NCBI RefSeq assembly: GCF_900129575.1 | Contig: NZ_FQWE01000002.1 | Span: 62,001-126,000 of the forward strand | Direction of reading: 5' to 3' | Length of the DNA stretch: 64,000 nt | DNA from: Flavobacterium segetis | GTDB taxonomy: Bacteria > Bacteroidota > Bacteroidia > Flavobacteriales > Flavobacteriaceae | Shown here: piece after piece, positions 39,903-47,847 of the stretch | How positions within the stretch are numbered: position 1 is the stretch's first letter | Layout of the letters: each line of letters opens with the position of its first letter | Notes under the pieces: model-generated | Databases searched by the model: none | What the model saw: only the letters and a program-made list of their open reading frames with translations | What the model was told of the DNA's origin: nothing | Translations under genes and position numbers: made by a program

Positions 39903-40928
39903 TTACAACTTTCTTGTCGACTCTCTTTCCTTAAGTTTAGTTTTGATAACGACCGTTTCGTATGGAACATAATCTTCTTTCGATTCTAATCTATCAATTA
40001 ATAGTTTAGCAGCAACTTCGCCTATCTCTATTCCGTGTTGACTCACTGTTGTCAGTCGAGGTGATAATCTTCTCGAAGCAAGAATTCCATCAGCAAAACC
40101 TATTATAGAAAGTTCCTCGGGGATCTTGTATCCTTTTTTAAGACCTATTTTTAATGCTGCCACAGAATCTGTTTCATCTAATGCAAAGATACCGTCAATT
40201 TTCATATCATCCAGAATTCCATCAATTTTACTATTCAAATCCTCTTCGGAATCAGTTCTCAAAATAATATCATTGTTTATTGCAATACCGTTTTTTTCTA
40301 ATGCTTTTAAATAACCTTCTGCTCTCAATTTACCTACACTTAAATTATCAATAGAAGAGAGTAAAGCAATATTTTTGCAACCCAGATCGATTAAATGTTG
40401 TGTAGAGTTGATAGCTGAATCAAAATCATCTACTATGACTTTATCACAATCAACGCTTTCTGCTATTCTATCGAACATTACGATAGGAGTACCATCGTTA
40501 ATAATACTAGAAAAATGTTCATACTCATGATTTTTCTGAGCTTCTTCAGAGACAGAAACTATAAAACCATCAATTGTTCCATTACTTAACATTTCAAGTG
40601 TATGTGCTTCTTTTTCAGCTGATTCATTAGAAATACACATGATAACATTATATCCTTTTGCATCAGCTACTTTTTCGATACCGCTGAAAACCTTAGCAAA
40701 GAACGAATTTAAAATATTAGGGATGATCACTCCAATTGTCTTTGTTTTTCTGTTTTTTAAATTTAATCCTATAACGTTCGGTTTATAATTTTTGAGTTTA
40801 GCATACTCTTTAATTTTCACTTTAGTTACCTCACTAATCTCTGGACTATCATTAAGGGCTTTTGAAACAGTTGAAACAGAAACATTAAGTTCTTTTGCGA
40901 TTTGTTTTAAAGTAGCTTTAGCTTTCAT
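39903..40928 (-). CDS. LacI-family transcriptional regulator (orphan)
   Basis: 341 residues. The helix-turn-helix (LKQIAKELNVSVSTVSKAL, residues 6-24) and the effector domain (KTIGVIIPNILNSFFAKVFSG, GFIVSVSEE, SIIGFADG) are complete. It shares the family layout with the regulator at 7254-8285 but is clearly distinct in sequence. No sugar-use genes are adjacent, so its targets lie elsewhere. In Bacteroidota such regulators often sit beside susCD loci; here it lies between polA and the ribosomal genes. Confidence 0.92.
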   Translation of the reverse strand: MKAKATLKQIAKELNVSVSTVSKALNDSPEISEVTKVKIKEYAKLKNYKPNVIGLNLKNRKTKTIGVIIPNILNSFFAKVFSGIEKVADAKGYNVIMCISNESAEKEAHTLEMLSNGTIDGFIVSVSEEAQKNHEYEHFSSIINDGTPIVMFDRIAESVDCDKVIVDDFDSAINSTQHLIDLGCKNIALLSSIDNLSVGKLRAEGYLKALEKNGIAINNDIILRTDSEEDLNSKIDGILDDMKIDGIFALDETDSVAALKIGLKKGYKIPEELSIIGFADGILASRRLSPRLTTVSQHGIEIGEVAAKLLIDRLESKEDYVPYETVVIKTKLKERESTRKL

Positions 40929-41195
40929 AAAGAAATTTTATTGTAGTTGATAAGTGAGTTAGAAACAAAATAAGATTGTTAAAACAAATATAGGGGTGAT
41001 TTATAAAAATACCTACTAAAAAACAGAATTTACACCACGATAATGAGAAAACCTTAATGAATTTAAGAAAAAGTAACGTCTTGTAAAAGTTACAATACAG
41101 AAACATCAGAACTAATTATACAAATTCTTTAATTTTTTAATAATATACATTTGATAATCAGCACTAACGGAAACTGAAAATATTCTTTTAAGCTA

Positions 41196-41226
41196 TTTGC
41201 ATTTAAAATAATTAATTGTACTTTTG
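41196..41226 (+). promoter_or_regulatory. Consensus promoter of rplM-rpsI
   Basis: TTTG at 41196-41199 and TACTTTTG at 41219-41226 are spaced by 19 bp, the standard Bacteroidota -33/-7 arrangement. The rplM ATG follows 44 bp later. The rest of the 341-bp divergent region (40929-41269) shows nothing more. Confidence 0.75.
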
Positions 41227-41269
41227 CAACCCCTTTATAGGGGATGGAATGTTTAATTAAAATAATATT

Positions 41270-41725
41270 ATGGACGCATTAAGCTACAAGACAAAATCAG
41301 CAAGCAAAGCCACCGTTACAAAAGAGTGGATTGTTGTTGATGCTGATGGGCATAACTTAGGACGTATGGCTTCAAAGATCGCAATGATCTTGAGAGGTAA
41401 GTACAAAGCAAGTTATACACCGCATGTTGACTGTGGAGATAACGTAATTGTTATCAACTCAGAAAAAATTAACCTTACAGGTAACAAAATGGACGAGAAG
41501 ACTTACATTCGTCACACAGGTTATCCAGGAGGACAAAGAACTTTAACTGCTAAAGTATTGCAATCAAAAAACCCTGCATTACTAGTAGAAAAAGCAGTAA
41601 GAGGAATGTTACCTAAGAATAAATTAGGAGCTGAACTTTTCAGAAATTTAAATGTTGTTGTAGGTTCTGAGCACAAGCAAGGTGCACAAAAACCGAGAAC
41701 AGTTAACCTTAACGATCTTAAGTAA
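41270..41725 (+). CDS. rplM: Ribosomal protein uL13
   Basis: 151 residues. Typical motifs are WIVVDADGHNLGRMASKIA, HVDCGDNVIVIN and HTGYPGG. It is a 50S subunit protein needed early in assembly. The last base of its TAA stop is the first base of the rpsI ATG, so the two are translationally coupled. Confidence 0.98.
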   Translation: MDALSYKTKSASKATVTKEWIVVDADGHNLGRMASKIAMILRGKYKASYTPHVDCGDNVIVINSEKINLTGNKMDEKTYIRHTGYPGGQRTLTAKVLQSKNPALLVEKAVRGMLPKNKLGAELFRNLNVVVGSEHKQGAQKPRTVNLNDLK

Positions 41726-42111
41726 TGGGAGTTATTCACAAAATCGGTAGAAGAAAAACCGCTGTTGCACGTGTATATGTTTCGGAAGGAACAGGAGTAA
41801 TCACTGTAAACAAAAAAGCATTCGAAACTTATTTCCCAACTGCAACTTTACAGTACAAAGTATTACAACCAATGTCTATGACAGAAAATGTAACTAACTT
41901 TGACGTTAAAGTTAACGTTTACGGAGGTGGTTCAACTGGTCAAGCAGAAGCTGTGAGAATGGCATTAGCACGTGTTATGTGTGAAGTGAACGCTGAAAAC
42001 AGAGCTGTATTGAAACCACAAGGTTTATTAACGAGAGATCCAAGAATGGTTGAACGTAAGAAATTCGGTCAGAAGAAAGCTCGTAAGAGATTCCAATTCT
42101 CTAAACGTTAA
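41725..42111 (+). CDS. rpsI: Ribosomal protein uS9
   Basis: 128 residues, starting GVIHKIGRRKTAVARVYV and ending in the conserved basic tail GQKKARKRFQFSKR that reaches the P-site tRNA. It belongs to the 30S subunit. The start overlaps the rplM stop by one base. Confidence 0.98.
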   Translation: MGVIHKIGRRKTAVARVYVSEGTGVITVNKKAFETYFPTATLQYKVLQPMSMTENVTNFDVKVNVYGGGSTGQAEAVRMALARVMCEVNAENRAVLKPQGLLTRDPRMVERKKFGQKKARKRFQFSKR

Positions 42112-42225
42112 TATTACCTGTCTTATTCAAATAGAACCAGACATCATCAATTTATTGAAATTAAAAAACACAGTTGTTGTTGCTCTCCTATCGAGGTAGG
42201 AAATAGTTTAGCATCTAAATAAGCC

Positions 42226-42255
42226 GAAAGTCTTAAAGTCGAAAGTCTTAAAGTC
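42226..42255. repeat. Two tandem 15-bp repeats in the rpsI-rpsB gap
   Basis: GAAAGTCTTAAAGTC occurs twice in direct tandem. It lies about 50 bp before the rpsB start, in or near its leader. A small stem (TCCTA/TAGGA, about 42187-42201) precedes it. Confidence 0.7.
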
Positions 42256-42305
42256 GTATCAAAGAAGCATATTGCTAATCAACAGAACGTAAACTAGAAC
42301 AAAAA

Positions 42306-43139
42306 ATGGCAAACAAAATAGAAGTTAAAGACTTACTAGAAGCAGGTGTTCACTTTGGACACATGACTAGAAAATGGGATCCAAACATGGCTCCTTACAT
42401 CTATATGGAACGAAATGGTATTCACATTATCAATCTATATAAAACTGCAGCAAAAATTGAAGAAGCAAATGACGCTTTGAAAAAAATCGCTGCATCAGGT
42501 AGAAAAATATTATTTGTTGCTACCAAAAAACAAGCAAAAGACATCGTTGCTGAAAAAGCAAAGGCTGCAAACATGCCTTACATCACTGAAAGATGGCCTG
42601 GTGGAATGCTAACTAACTTCGTAACTATTCGTAAAGCTGTTAAAAAAATGGCTACTATTGATAAAATGAAGAAAGATGGCACATTCATGACACTTTCTAA
42701 GAAAGAACGTTTGCAAGTAGATCGTCTTCGTGCTAAATTAGAGAAAAACTTAGGTTCAATCGCTGACATGTCTAGACTACCAGCTGCTTTGTTCGTAGTT
42801 GATATAAAAGCGGAACACATCGCAATAAAAGAAGCTCAAAAATTAAACATTCCAGTTTTTGCAATGGTTGATACAAACTCTGATCCACGTGAAGTAGAGT
42901 TCGTAATTCCATCAAATGATGATGCTTCTAAATCAATTGACAAAATTTTAACTTTAGTTACAGCTGCAATTGTTGAAGGGCTTTCTGATAGAGGTTCTGA
43001 CAAAGAAGGTGAAGCGACTACAGAAGTTGCTGCTCCTGCTGCTGAAGCGGTTGAGGCTGCTCCTGCTGTTGAAGCTGCTCCTGTTGTTGAGGCTGCTCCT
43101 GCTGCAGAAGCTACTGCTCCAACTGCAACTAAAGAATAA
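42306..43139 (+). CDS. rpsB: Ribosomal protein uS2
   Basis: 277 residues. Family motifs are LLEAGVHFGHMTRKWDPNM, ITERWPGGMLTNF and PVFAMVDTNSDPREVEFVIP. The last 45 residues are a low-complexity tail of Ala, Glu, Pro and Val repeats (EAAPAVEAAPVVEAAPAAEA) beyond the usual fold, coded by repetitive DNA that is probably variable in length. It is followed by tsf, as in most bacteria. Confidence 0.97.
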   Translation: MANKIEVKDLLEAGVHFGHMTRKWDPNMAPYIYMERNGIHIINLYKTAAKIEEANDALKKIAASGRKILFVATKKQAKDIVAEKAKAANMPYITERWPGGMLTNFVTIRKAVKKMATIDKMKKDGTFMTLSKKERLQVDRLRAKLEKNLGSIADMSRLPAALFVVDIKAEHIAIKEAQKLNIPVFAMVDTNSDPREVEFVIPSNDDASKSIDKILTLVTAAIVEGLSDRGSDKEGEATTEVAAPAAEAVEAAPAVEAAPVVEAAPAAEATAPTATKE

Positions 43140-43142
43140 AAC

Positions 43143-43177
43143 AAATTTTAAATTCCAAATTTTAAATTCCAAATTCC
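43143..43177. repeat. Tandem 14-bp repeats between rpsB and tsf
   Basis: AAATTTTAAATTCC occurs twice at 43143-43170 and is followed by a half copy AAATTCC to 43177. Similar AAATTCC-rich stretches are common between Flavobacterium genes. Confidence 0.65.
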
Positions 43178-43275
43178 ATAAAGATTAATAACCACAAGTT
43201 ATTAGTTTATTAAAACTGAAATTTGAGATTTAAAGGTTGGAATTTTTACTTTTATAACATTTAACACAATATATT

Positions 43276-44100
43276 ATGGCAACAATTACTGCTGCAGACG
43301 TAAATAAATTAAGAACAGCTACAGGCGCAGGTATGATGGACTGCAAAAAAGCCTTAGTTGAATCAGAAGGAGATTTCGATTTAGCGATTGAAAACTTACG
43401 TAAAAAAGGACAAAAAGTAGCTGCAAACCGTTCTGATAGAGAATCTACAGAAGGTGCTGCAATCGCTGTTGTAAATGCTGATAAAACTGCTGGAGTTGTG
43501 ATCACATTAAACTGTGAGACTGACTTCGTAGGTATGAACGAGAGCTTTGTAAAAATGGCTACCGAAATGGCTAATCAAGCATTGAGCTATGATACTCTTG
43601 AAGCATTTTTAGCATCAGACTTTAATGGAATCACTGTTGCTGACAAATTAATCGAGCAAACAGGAGTAATAGGTGAAAAATTAGAAATCAGAACTTTTGA
43701 GAAATTAGAAGGTGCTTTCGTTGGATCTTACATTCACTCCGGTAACAAGATTGCTACTATCGTAGCGCTTTCAGCAAAAGTTGATGGTGCAGAAGAAGCG
43801 GCAAGAAACGTTGCTATGCAAGCTGCTGCTATGAATCCAATTGCTTTGAATGAAGCTGGAGTTGATGCTGCTGTTATTGAAAAAGAAATTGAAATCGCTA
43901 AAGATTTGTTACGTCAAGAAGGCAAACCAGAAGCAATGTTAGAAAACATTTCTAAAGGAAAAATTCAACGTTTTTACAAAGACAACACTTTAATAAATCA
44001 AGATTACATTAAAGATAGTTCTATGAATGTTGCTTCTTATGTAAAATCTGTTGGTAAGGATCTTATCGTTACAGGTTTCAAAAGAGCTGCTTTAGGATAA
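43276..44100 (+). CDS. tsf: Translation elongation factor EF-Ts
   Basis: 274 residues. The N-terminal UBA-like module ADVNKLRTATGAGMMDCKKAL and the core motif LNCETDFVGMNESFVKMA identify EF-Ts, the nucleotide exchange factor for EF-Tu. The length is normal. It follows rpsB by 136 bp and is closed by a strong terminator. Confidence 0.98.
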   Translation: MATITAADVNKLRTATGAGMMDCKKALVESEGDFDLAIENLRKKGQKVAANRSDRESTEGAAIAVVNADKTAGVVITLNCETDFVGMNESFVKMATEMANQALSYDTLEAFLASDFNGITVADKLIEQTGVIGEKLEIRTFEKLEGAFVGSYIHSGNKIATIVALSAKVDGAEEAARNVAMQAAAMNPIALNEAGVDAAVIEKEIEIAKDLLRQEGKPEAMLENISKGKIQRFYKDNTLINQDYIKDSSMNVASYVKSVGKDLIVTGFKRAALG

Positions 44101-44122
44101 CCTAAAACAAGTTTTAAAATAT

Positions 44123-44159
44123 AAAAGAGCGATTTAAAATTCAAATCGCTCTTTTTTTT
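44123..44159 (+). terminator. Intrinsic terminator after tsf
   Basis: AAAAGAGCGATTT and AAATCGCTCTTTT form a 13-bp stem with a 7-base loop, followed by eight T in all. Confidence 0.92.
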
Positions 44160-44474
44160 GTGCCATATATTTCCCAATATATTTCATCCTTTTCACCTCG
44201 TATCTCTAACAAAAATACTCCTAATAAACATTAAAAATGTTAGTTAGAGAGGAGTCGAGAACCACCAACGCCTCTAGCCTAAGCACGATATAATAAAAAT
44301 AAACTAGACTATATTTTACAGGGTTACAATATATAACTTTCATGACAACCTTTTTTATTATAAATAAAACCAATATCCGCAAACATTAGAAAGGTTTACG
44401 TCTAAATATTAGCCTTTGATTGGCAAAATTCGAGCACTGATAAATAGCGACTATTTAGCATTATAAAAAGACTA
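44160..44474. other. Noncoding stretch between the tsf terminator and the insertion sequence
   Basis: About 315 bp without a plausible reading frame or RNA. It ends with the left copy of the 8-bp target duplication. Confidence 0.5.
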
Positions 44475-45459
44475 ATGACTCTCCGCTTTTAGTCATAATT
44501 CTGTAATGCCTGCTATCACTAGTCTATCGAAGAGTTTGTCTCCAAAATATCTTCGATTTAGCTTATAAACAAACTCATTTAGATATAATTGCAGGTATTT
44601 TCCTTTTATTTTGTGATGATTTCCCAGAAAATTTCGCTTTGCATTGCTAATTGCGATATGAACCCAGCGTAATGTTTCTTTTGTTGTTTGCTTATCTGAT
44701 TTTTCAGTAACGTATATTTCTACATAATCTGAAATATCAATATAGGAAGTACTTTTGTCTGAGAAAACAACACTTTTCTCTGAAATTGATTCTTGAATTG
44801 TTTCATTAATCTGTTCTGAAGTATGGTCTGTAAGTACTTTTGCTTTGAAATATCTACAATGACTTGATTTCTCTCCAGTTTCGATATCTTCTAAAGGAGC
44901 AGATTCTGCTGTAATTGCGACATTGGATTTCCCCACAGCTCCACGACCTCTAATACCTTTTTCTTGTTCAATCTCTGAAGATTCAATTGTAAAATAACCT
45001 TCGTCAAATTCTATCATTCCTTCCAAAGTATAACGAGAATCCCTATTGCCCAGTGCTTTTCTAAGTTTATGAACCATAGCCCAAACAGGCTCATATCGTT
45101 TCAATCCAAGTTGAGTTTGAATTTCTTTAGTTGAAAAACCTTTCTTCGTTGCTGTCAGTAAAAACATTGTTTTGTACCAAATTAAAAAGGATAAATTAGA
45201 ACTTTGCATTATTGTTCCGCTTCTCAACGAAATTCTTTTTCTACATTCTTTGCATTCATAACTCCATCTGCTTTTTATCCAGAAATGTTCCTTGCATCCA
45301 CATTTACATTGCACTCCAATTTTGTCTCTTTACTCTTTAAAGTGGTTTCTCCATGACTCTTCACTTTCAAAATTTGCCGTAAAACTGAATAAATTCATGA
45401 TGATTTTTTTTATAAAAATAAGGTGAAATTTTAAATTATGAGTGATTCCGGAGAATCAT
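44475..45459 (-). mobile_element. Complete IS1595-type insertion sequence, 985 bp
   Basis: The ends are imperfect inverted repeats: ATGACTCTCCG on the left and, read inward from the right, ATGATTCTCCG. Both repeats continue to a shared CATAATT block, with about 20 of 28 positions matching. Perfect 8-bp direct repeats AAAGACTA flank it at 44467-44474 and 45460-45467; 8 bp is the duplication length of this family. One transposase gene fills it. Intact duplications suggest a fairly recent insertion. Confidence 0.9.
44493..45398 (-). pseudogene. IS1595 (ISXO2-like) transposase with an in-frame nonsense codon
   Basis: From ATG 45398 the frame reads MNLFSFTANFESEESWRNHF, then KE and TAA at 45330-45332, then RDKIGVQCKCGCKEHFW and on through the whole transposase. 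The original would have been 301 residues. The zinc-ribbon (CKCGC ... CKEC) and the DDE-type domain (EFDEGYF, VVFSDKSTSY, WVHIAISNAKRN) are otherwise intact. A restart at 45314 (MQCKCGC) would give 273 residues lacking the N-terminal helices. The element is probably immobile unless supplied in trans. Confidence 0.85.
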
Positions 45460-45495
45460 AAAGACTATTATCTAGTTAAAATAAAAACAACCAAA

Positions 45496-45921
45496 ATGAA
45501 AAAATTAAGCATTTTATTTTTAACAGTAATTACTCTATGATTAACTACTTCACGTTGTAATTGTGATTATAACGATTCTGGATTAATTGAAATAAAATAG
45601 GAACTCTATAAAGCAGGTGGAATTATCGATAGTCAATAAATGTTAGTTAAAATACCGTCAAGCGAAAGTCCTTATGGGAAAGATAGTTTTGAATTTGTAA
45701 AAATTGGCGTATTAAATGATTTCTATTTTTGAAATCTTGATTCAGATTATACAAAACCAACTGAAACTGGTGTAAACGCAAAAAAGGACAATTAATTAAA
45801 CATCTAATACGCAAGTGAAGCTGGTACAGATTATGATATTTTAAAATTAACCACCTCCATAATAGGAATTAAAGAAACAGGTCAAGAAGGAGCTTACATA
45901 ACAGTTTTCAAACGTAAATAA
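45496..45921 (+). pseudogene. Small lipoprotein gene with six in-frame stops and no frameshift
   Basis: From ATG 45496 to TAA 45919-45921 one frame of 142 codons reads as a coherent protein: MKKLSILFLTVITL, a stop, LTTSRCNCDYNDSGLIEIK, and so on to GQEGAYITVFKRK. Internal stops fall at codons 15 (TGA), 35 (TAG), 48 (TAA), 79 (TGA), 100 (TAA) and 104 (TAA). The signal-like start and Cys suggest a lipoprotein. Each stop can arise by one G-to-T change from Gly or Glu codons, though other origins are possible. No family recognised. It begins 28 bp after the insertion sequence's right target duplication. Confidence 0.8.
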
Positions 45922-45993
45922 TTCATTTCTACTCATTAAACTAACCTCAAATCATCACCGATTTAAGGTTTTTTTTTATCTTTAATCAAAAAA

Positions 45994-46587
45994 ATGCAAC
46001 ACAAAACAAGATGTGCATGGTGCTTATCCAGCGACCTTTACAAAAGCTACCATGATGAAGAATGGGGAGTTCCCGTTTATGATGACCCTACTTTATTTGA
46101 ATTCCTAATACTAGAGACATTTCAAGCAGGATTGAGCTGGATCACCATTCTAAATAAAAGAGAAAACTTCCGCAAAGCCTTTGACCAATTCGATTATAAA
46201 AAAATAGCCACTTATAACGACGATAAGATTTTAGAATTATTGCAAGATGCTGGAATAATCCGTAACAAACTCAAGGTATATTCGGCTATAACCAACGCGC
46301 AAAATTTTATTAAAATCCAAGAAGAATTTGGCAGTTTTTCTAAATACATTTGGTCATTCACTGATGGAAAACCCATTCAAAACAATCGAGAATCATTAAC
46401 CGATGTTCCATCTGCTACACTACTTTCTGATGTTATTAGCAAAGCTTTAAAAAAAAGAGGATTTAAATTTGTAGGTTCCACAGTTATCTATGCTTACATG
46501 CAAGCCACTGGAATGGTTAATGATCATGTAGCAAATTGCTGGAAAGCTAGTTTTTTGCCCCAGATGGAAGTGGAAAGCCCAGACTGA
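45994..46587 (+). CDS. tag: DNA-3-methyladenine glycosylase I
   Basis: 197 residues. Tag removes 3-methyladenine from DNA in base excision repair. Family motifs are RCAWCLSSDLYKSYHDEEWG at the N-terminus and QAGLSWITILNKRENFRKAF, with the catalytic-region segment GFKFVGSTVIYAYMQATGMV. The zinc-snap residues are the N-terminal Cys and His plus NDHVANCW near the end. Length normal. Monocistronic. Confidence 0.96.
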   Translation: MQHKTRCAWCLSSDLYKSYHDEEWGVPVYDDPTLFEFLILETFQAGLSWITILNKRENFRKAFDQFDYKKIATYNDDKILELLQDAGIIRNKLKVYSAITNAQNFIKIQEEFGSFSKYIWSFTDGKPIQNNRESLTDVPSATLLSDVISKALKKRGFKFVGSTVIYAYMQATGMVNDHVANCWKASFLPQMEVESPD

Positions 46588-46613
46588 AAAGACTATTTTT
46601 TTAAGGCAGAAAA

Positions 46614-46700
46614 GAGCGCCCGATAGGAAGCTCCTTTTGTGAATTTAGAAAAAAAGATTTTGAAGGAGGACTTGTAACAAACAGCTGGATTAGGCCCTAC
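46614..46700. repeat. Extragenic repeat element, copy 1
   Basis: The core CTCCTTTTGTGAA, a spacer with TAG, and AAAAAGAT resembles the reverse complement of the element at 63164-63282 (ATCCTTTTGTGAA ... TAG ... AAAAGAT), with GATAG before it and GCCC after it. It lies between tag and the aat stop codon. I recall similar GC-richer repeats between many Flavobacterium genes. Confidence 0.5.
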
Positions 46701-47338
46701 TAATTTTCTTGAAGAATTTTCATAAATGCATTTCGCTCAATTTCTCTGCATCCCAAGCTTTCAAGATGTGGATTATACACTTGGCAATCCACTAATTTAT
46801 AGTTTTCCTTTTTTAATTTTTCTACCAAAGCGATGAAAGCAACCTTTGAGGCATTTGAAACCAAAGAAAACATACTTTCACCACAGAACACTTGTCCTAA
46901 ATCAATCCCATACAATCCGCCTACTAACTTATCATTTTGCCATACTTCGACTGATTTAGCAATACCTATTTCATGAAGTTTAACGTACGCTTCAATCATA
47001 TCATTGGTAATCCACGTTCCATTTTGACCATCGCGTTTTACTTTTTGACAATTTGATATTACATCTCTAAAAATTTTATTAAAAGTGACGGTAAAACTGT
47101 TCTTATTAAGAATATTACGCATGCTTTTAGAAACAATTAATTCATCAAGAAATAAAACCATTCTAGGATTTGGCGACCACCAGAGAATAGGATCTCCTTG
47201 CTCAAACCATGGAAAAATACCGCTTTTATACGCTAGTAAAAGTCGCTCTACTGATAAATCTCCACCAATAGCCAGAATACCATCACGATTGGCTTGTGAA
47301 ACATCTGGAAAATATAAATTTTTAGACAGATAATACAA
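46700..47338 (-). CDS. aat: Leucyl/phenylalanyl-tRNA-protein transferase
   Basis: 212 residues from a TTG start at 47338 (read as MYYLSKNLYFPDVSQANRDG). The open frame extends to 47404, but there it crosses the terminator of the upstream gene, and it has no ATG anywhere. Motifs are DGILAIGGDLSVERLLLAY, GIFPWFEQGDPILWWSPNPR, VFCGESMFS and QVYNPHLESLG. Aat adds Leu or Phe to N-terminal Lys/Arg of proteins, marking them for ClpAP degradation in the N-end rule pathway. Confidence 0.93.
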   Translation of the reverse strand: MYYLSKNLYFPDVSQANRDGILAIGGDLSVERLLLAYKSGIFPWFEQGDPILWWSPNPRMVLFLDELIVSKSMRNILNKNSFTVTFNKIFRDVISNCQKVKRDGQNGTWITNDMIEAYVKLHEIGIAKSVEVWQNDKLVGGLYGIDLGQVFCGESMFSLVSNASKVAFIALVEKLKKENYKLVDCQVYNPHLESLGCREIERNAFMKILQEN

Positions 47339-47367
47339 ATTGACTTTTTTAAATGGCGACTTAATAA

Positions 47368-47419
47368 CAAAAAAAACCAAATTCCAATTGTAAGACAAGC
47401 TCAATTTGGAATTTGGTTT
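47368..47419 (-). terminator. Terminator after the DUF3127 gene
   Basis: AACCAAATTCCAATTG pairs with CAATTTGGAATTTGGTT (one bulge) around an 11-base loop. The minus strand continues with eight T. Confidence 0.85.
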
Positions 47420-47440
47420 TTATTATATAAAAAATTTATT

Positions 47441-47821
47441 TTAGAATGGCAAATCGTCTGCTTCTTCTTCATTTAAGTTTGTTGCTGGCGCAAATGCCTG
47501 TGCTGCAGGCATAGGAGGTATTCCAGCAGAAGGAGCTTCTCCTTGTAACTTAGCAATTCTCCATCCTTGGATTGTATTAAAATAGACAGCCTCTCCTTGT
47601 GGATTTGTCCATTCTCTACCTCTCAAATTGATATCAATTTTCACTGGTTCACCTACTTGAAAACCATTCAATAAATCACATTTATCCTGAACAAATTGCA
47701 CAAGAATATGTTGTGGATATTGCTCATCAGTAGTAACAACTATGTCTCTTTTTTTGAAACCTCCTGATCCAACTTCTTTAGTTTGATCGATCATTTTAAC
47801 TTTTCCTGTAACTTCCATCAT
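47441..47821 (-). CDS. DUF3127 protein with an SSB-like acidic C-terminal tip
   Basis: 126 residues. The first 90 residues match DUF3127, a small OB-like domain found mainly in Bacteroidota (EVTGKVKMIDQTKEVG, KKRDIVVTTDEQYPQHILVQ, GREWTNPQGEAVYFNTIQGW). A Pro/Ala-rich linker leads to an acidic end, EEEADDLPF, very like the DDIPF tip with which single-stranded DNA-binding protein recruits repair proteins. A role in DNA metabolism is inferred from this tail. It lies 26 bp after the flavin reductase gene in the same direction. Confidence 0.85.
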   Translation of the reverse strand: MMEVTGKVKMIDQTKEVGSGGFKKRDIVVTTDEQYPQHILVQFVQDKCDLLNGFQVGEPVKIDINLRGREWTNPQGEAVYFNTIQGWRIAKLQGEAPSAGIPPMPAAQAFAPATNLNEEEADDLPF

Positions 47822-47847
47822 CTCTATTTTTTATTGTTTGGCTCTAT

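Noticed and set aside
42836..43188. Several Ser-, Ala- and Leu-rich frames opposite or beside the rpsB tail
   Set aside because: They are shadows of the repetitive Ala/Glu/Pro-coding DNA of rpsB.
44160..44474. Possible second mobile element left of the insertion sequence
   Set aside because: No transposase traces or inverted ends were found in this stretch.
45496..45921. A gene using an altered genetic code (stops read as Gly or Glu)
   Set aside because: All neighbouring genes end at TAA, TAG or TGA normally, and both TAA and TGA would need reassignment in one gene only; decay is simpler.
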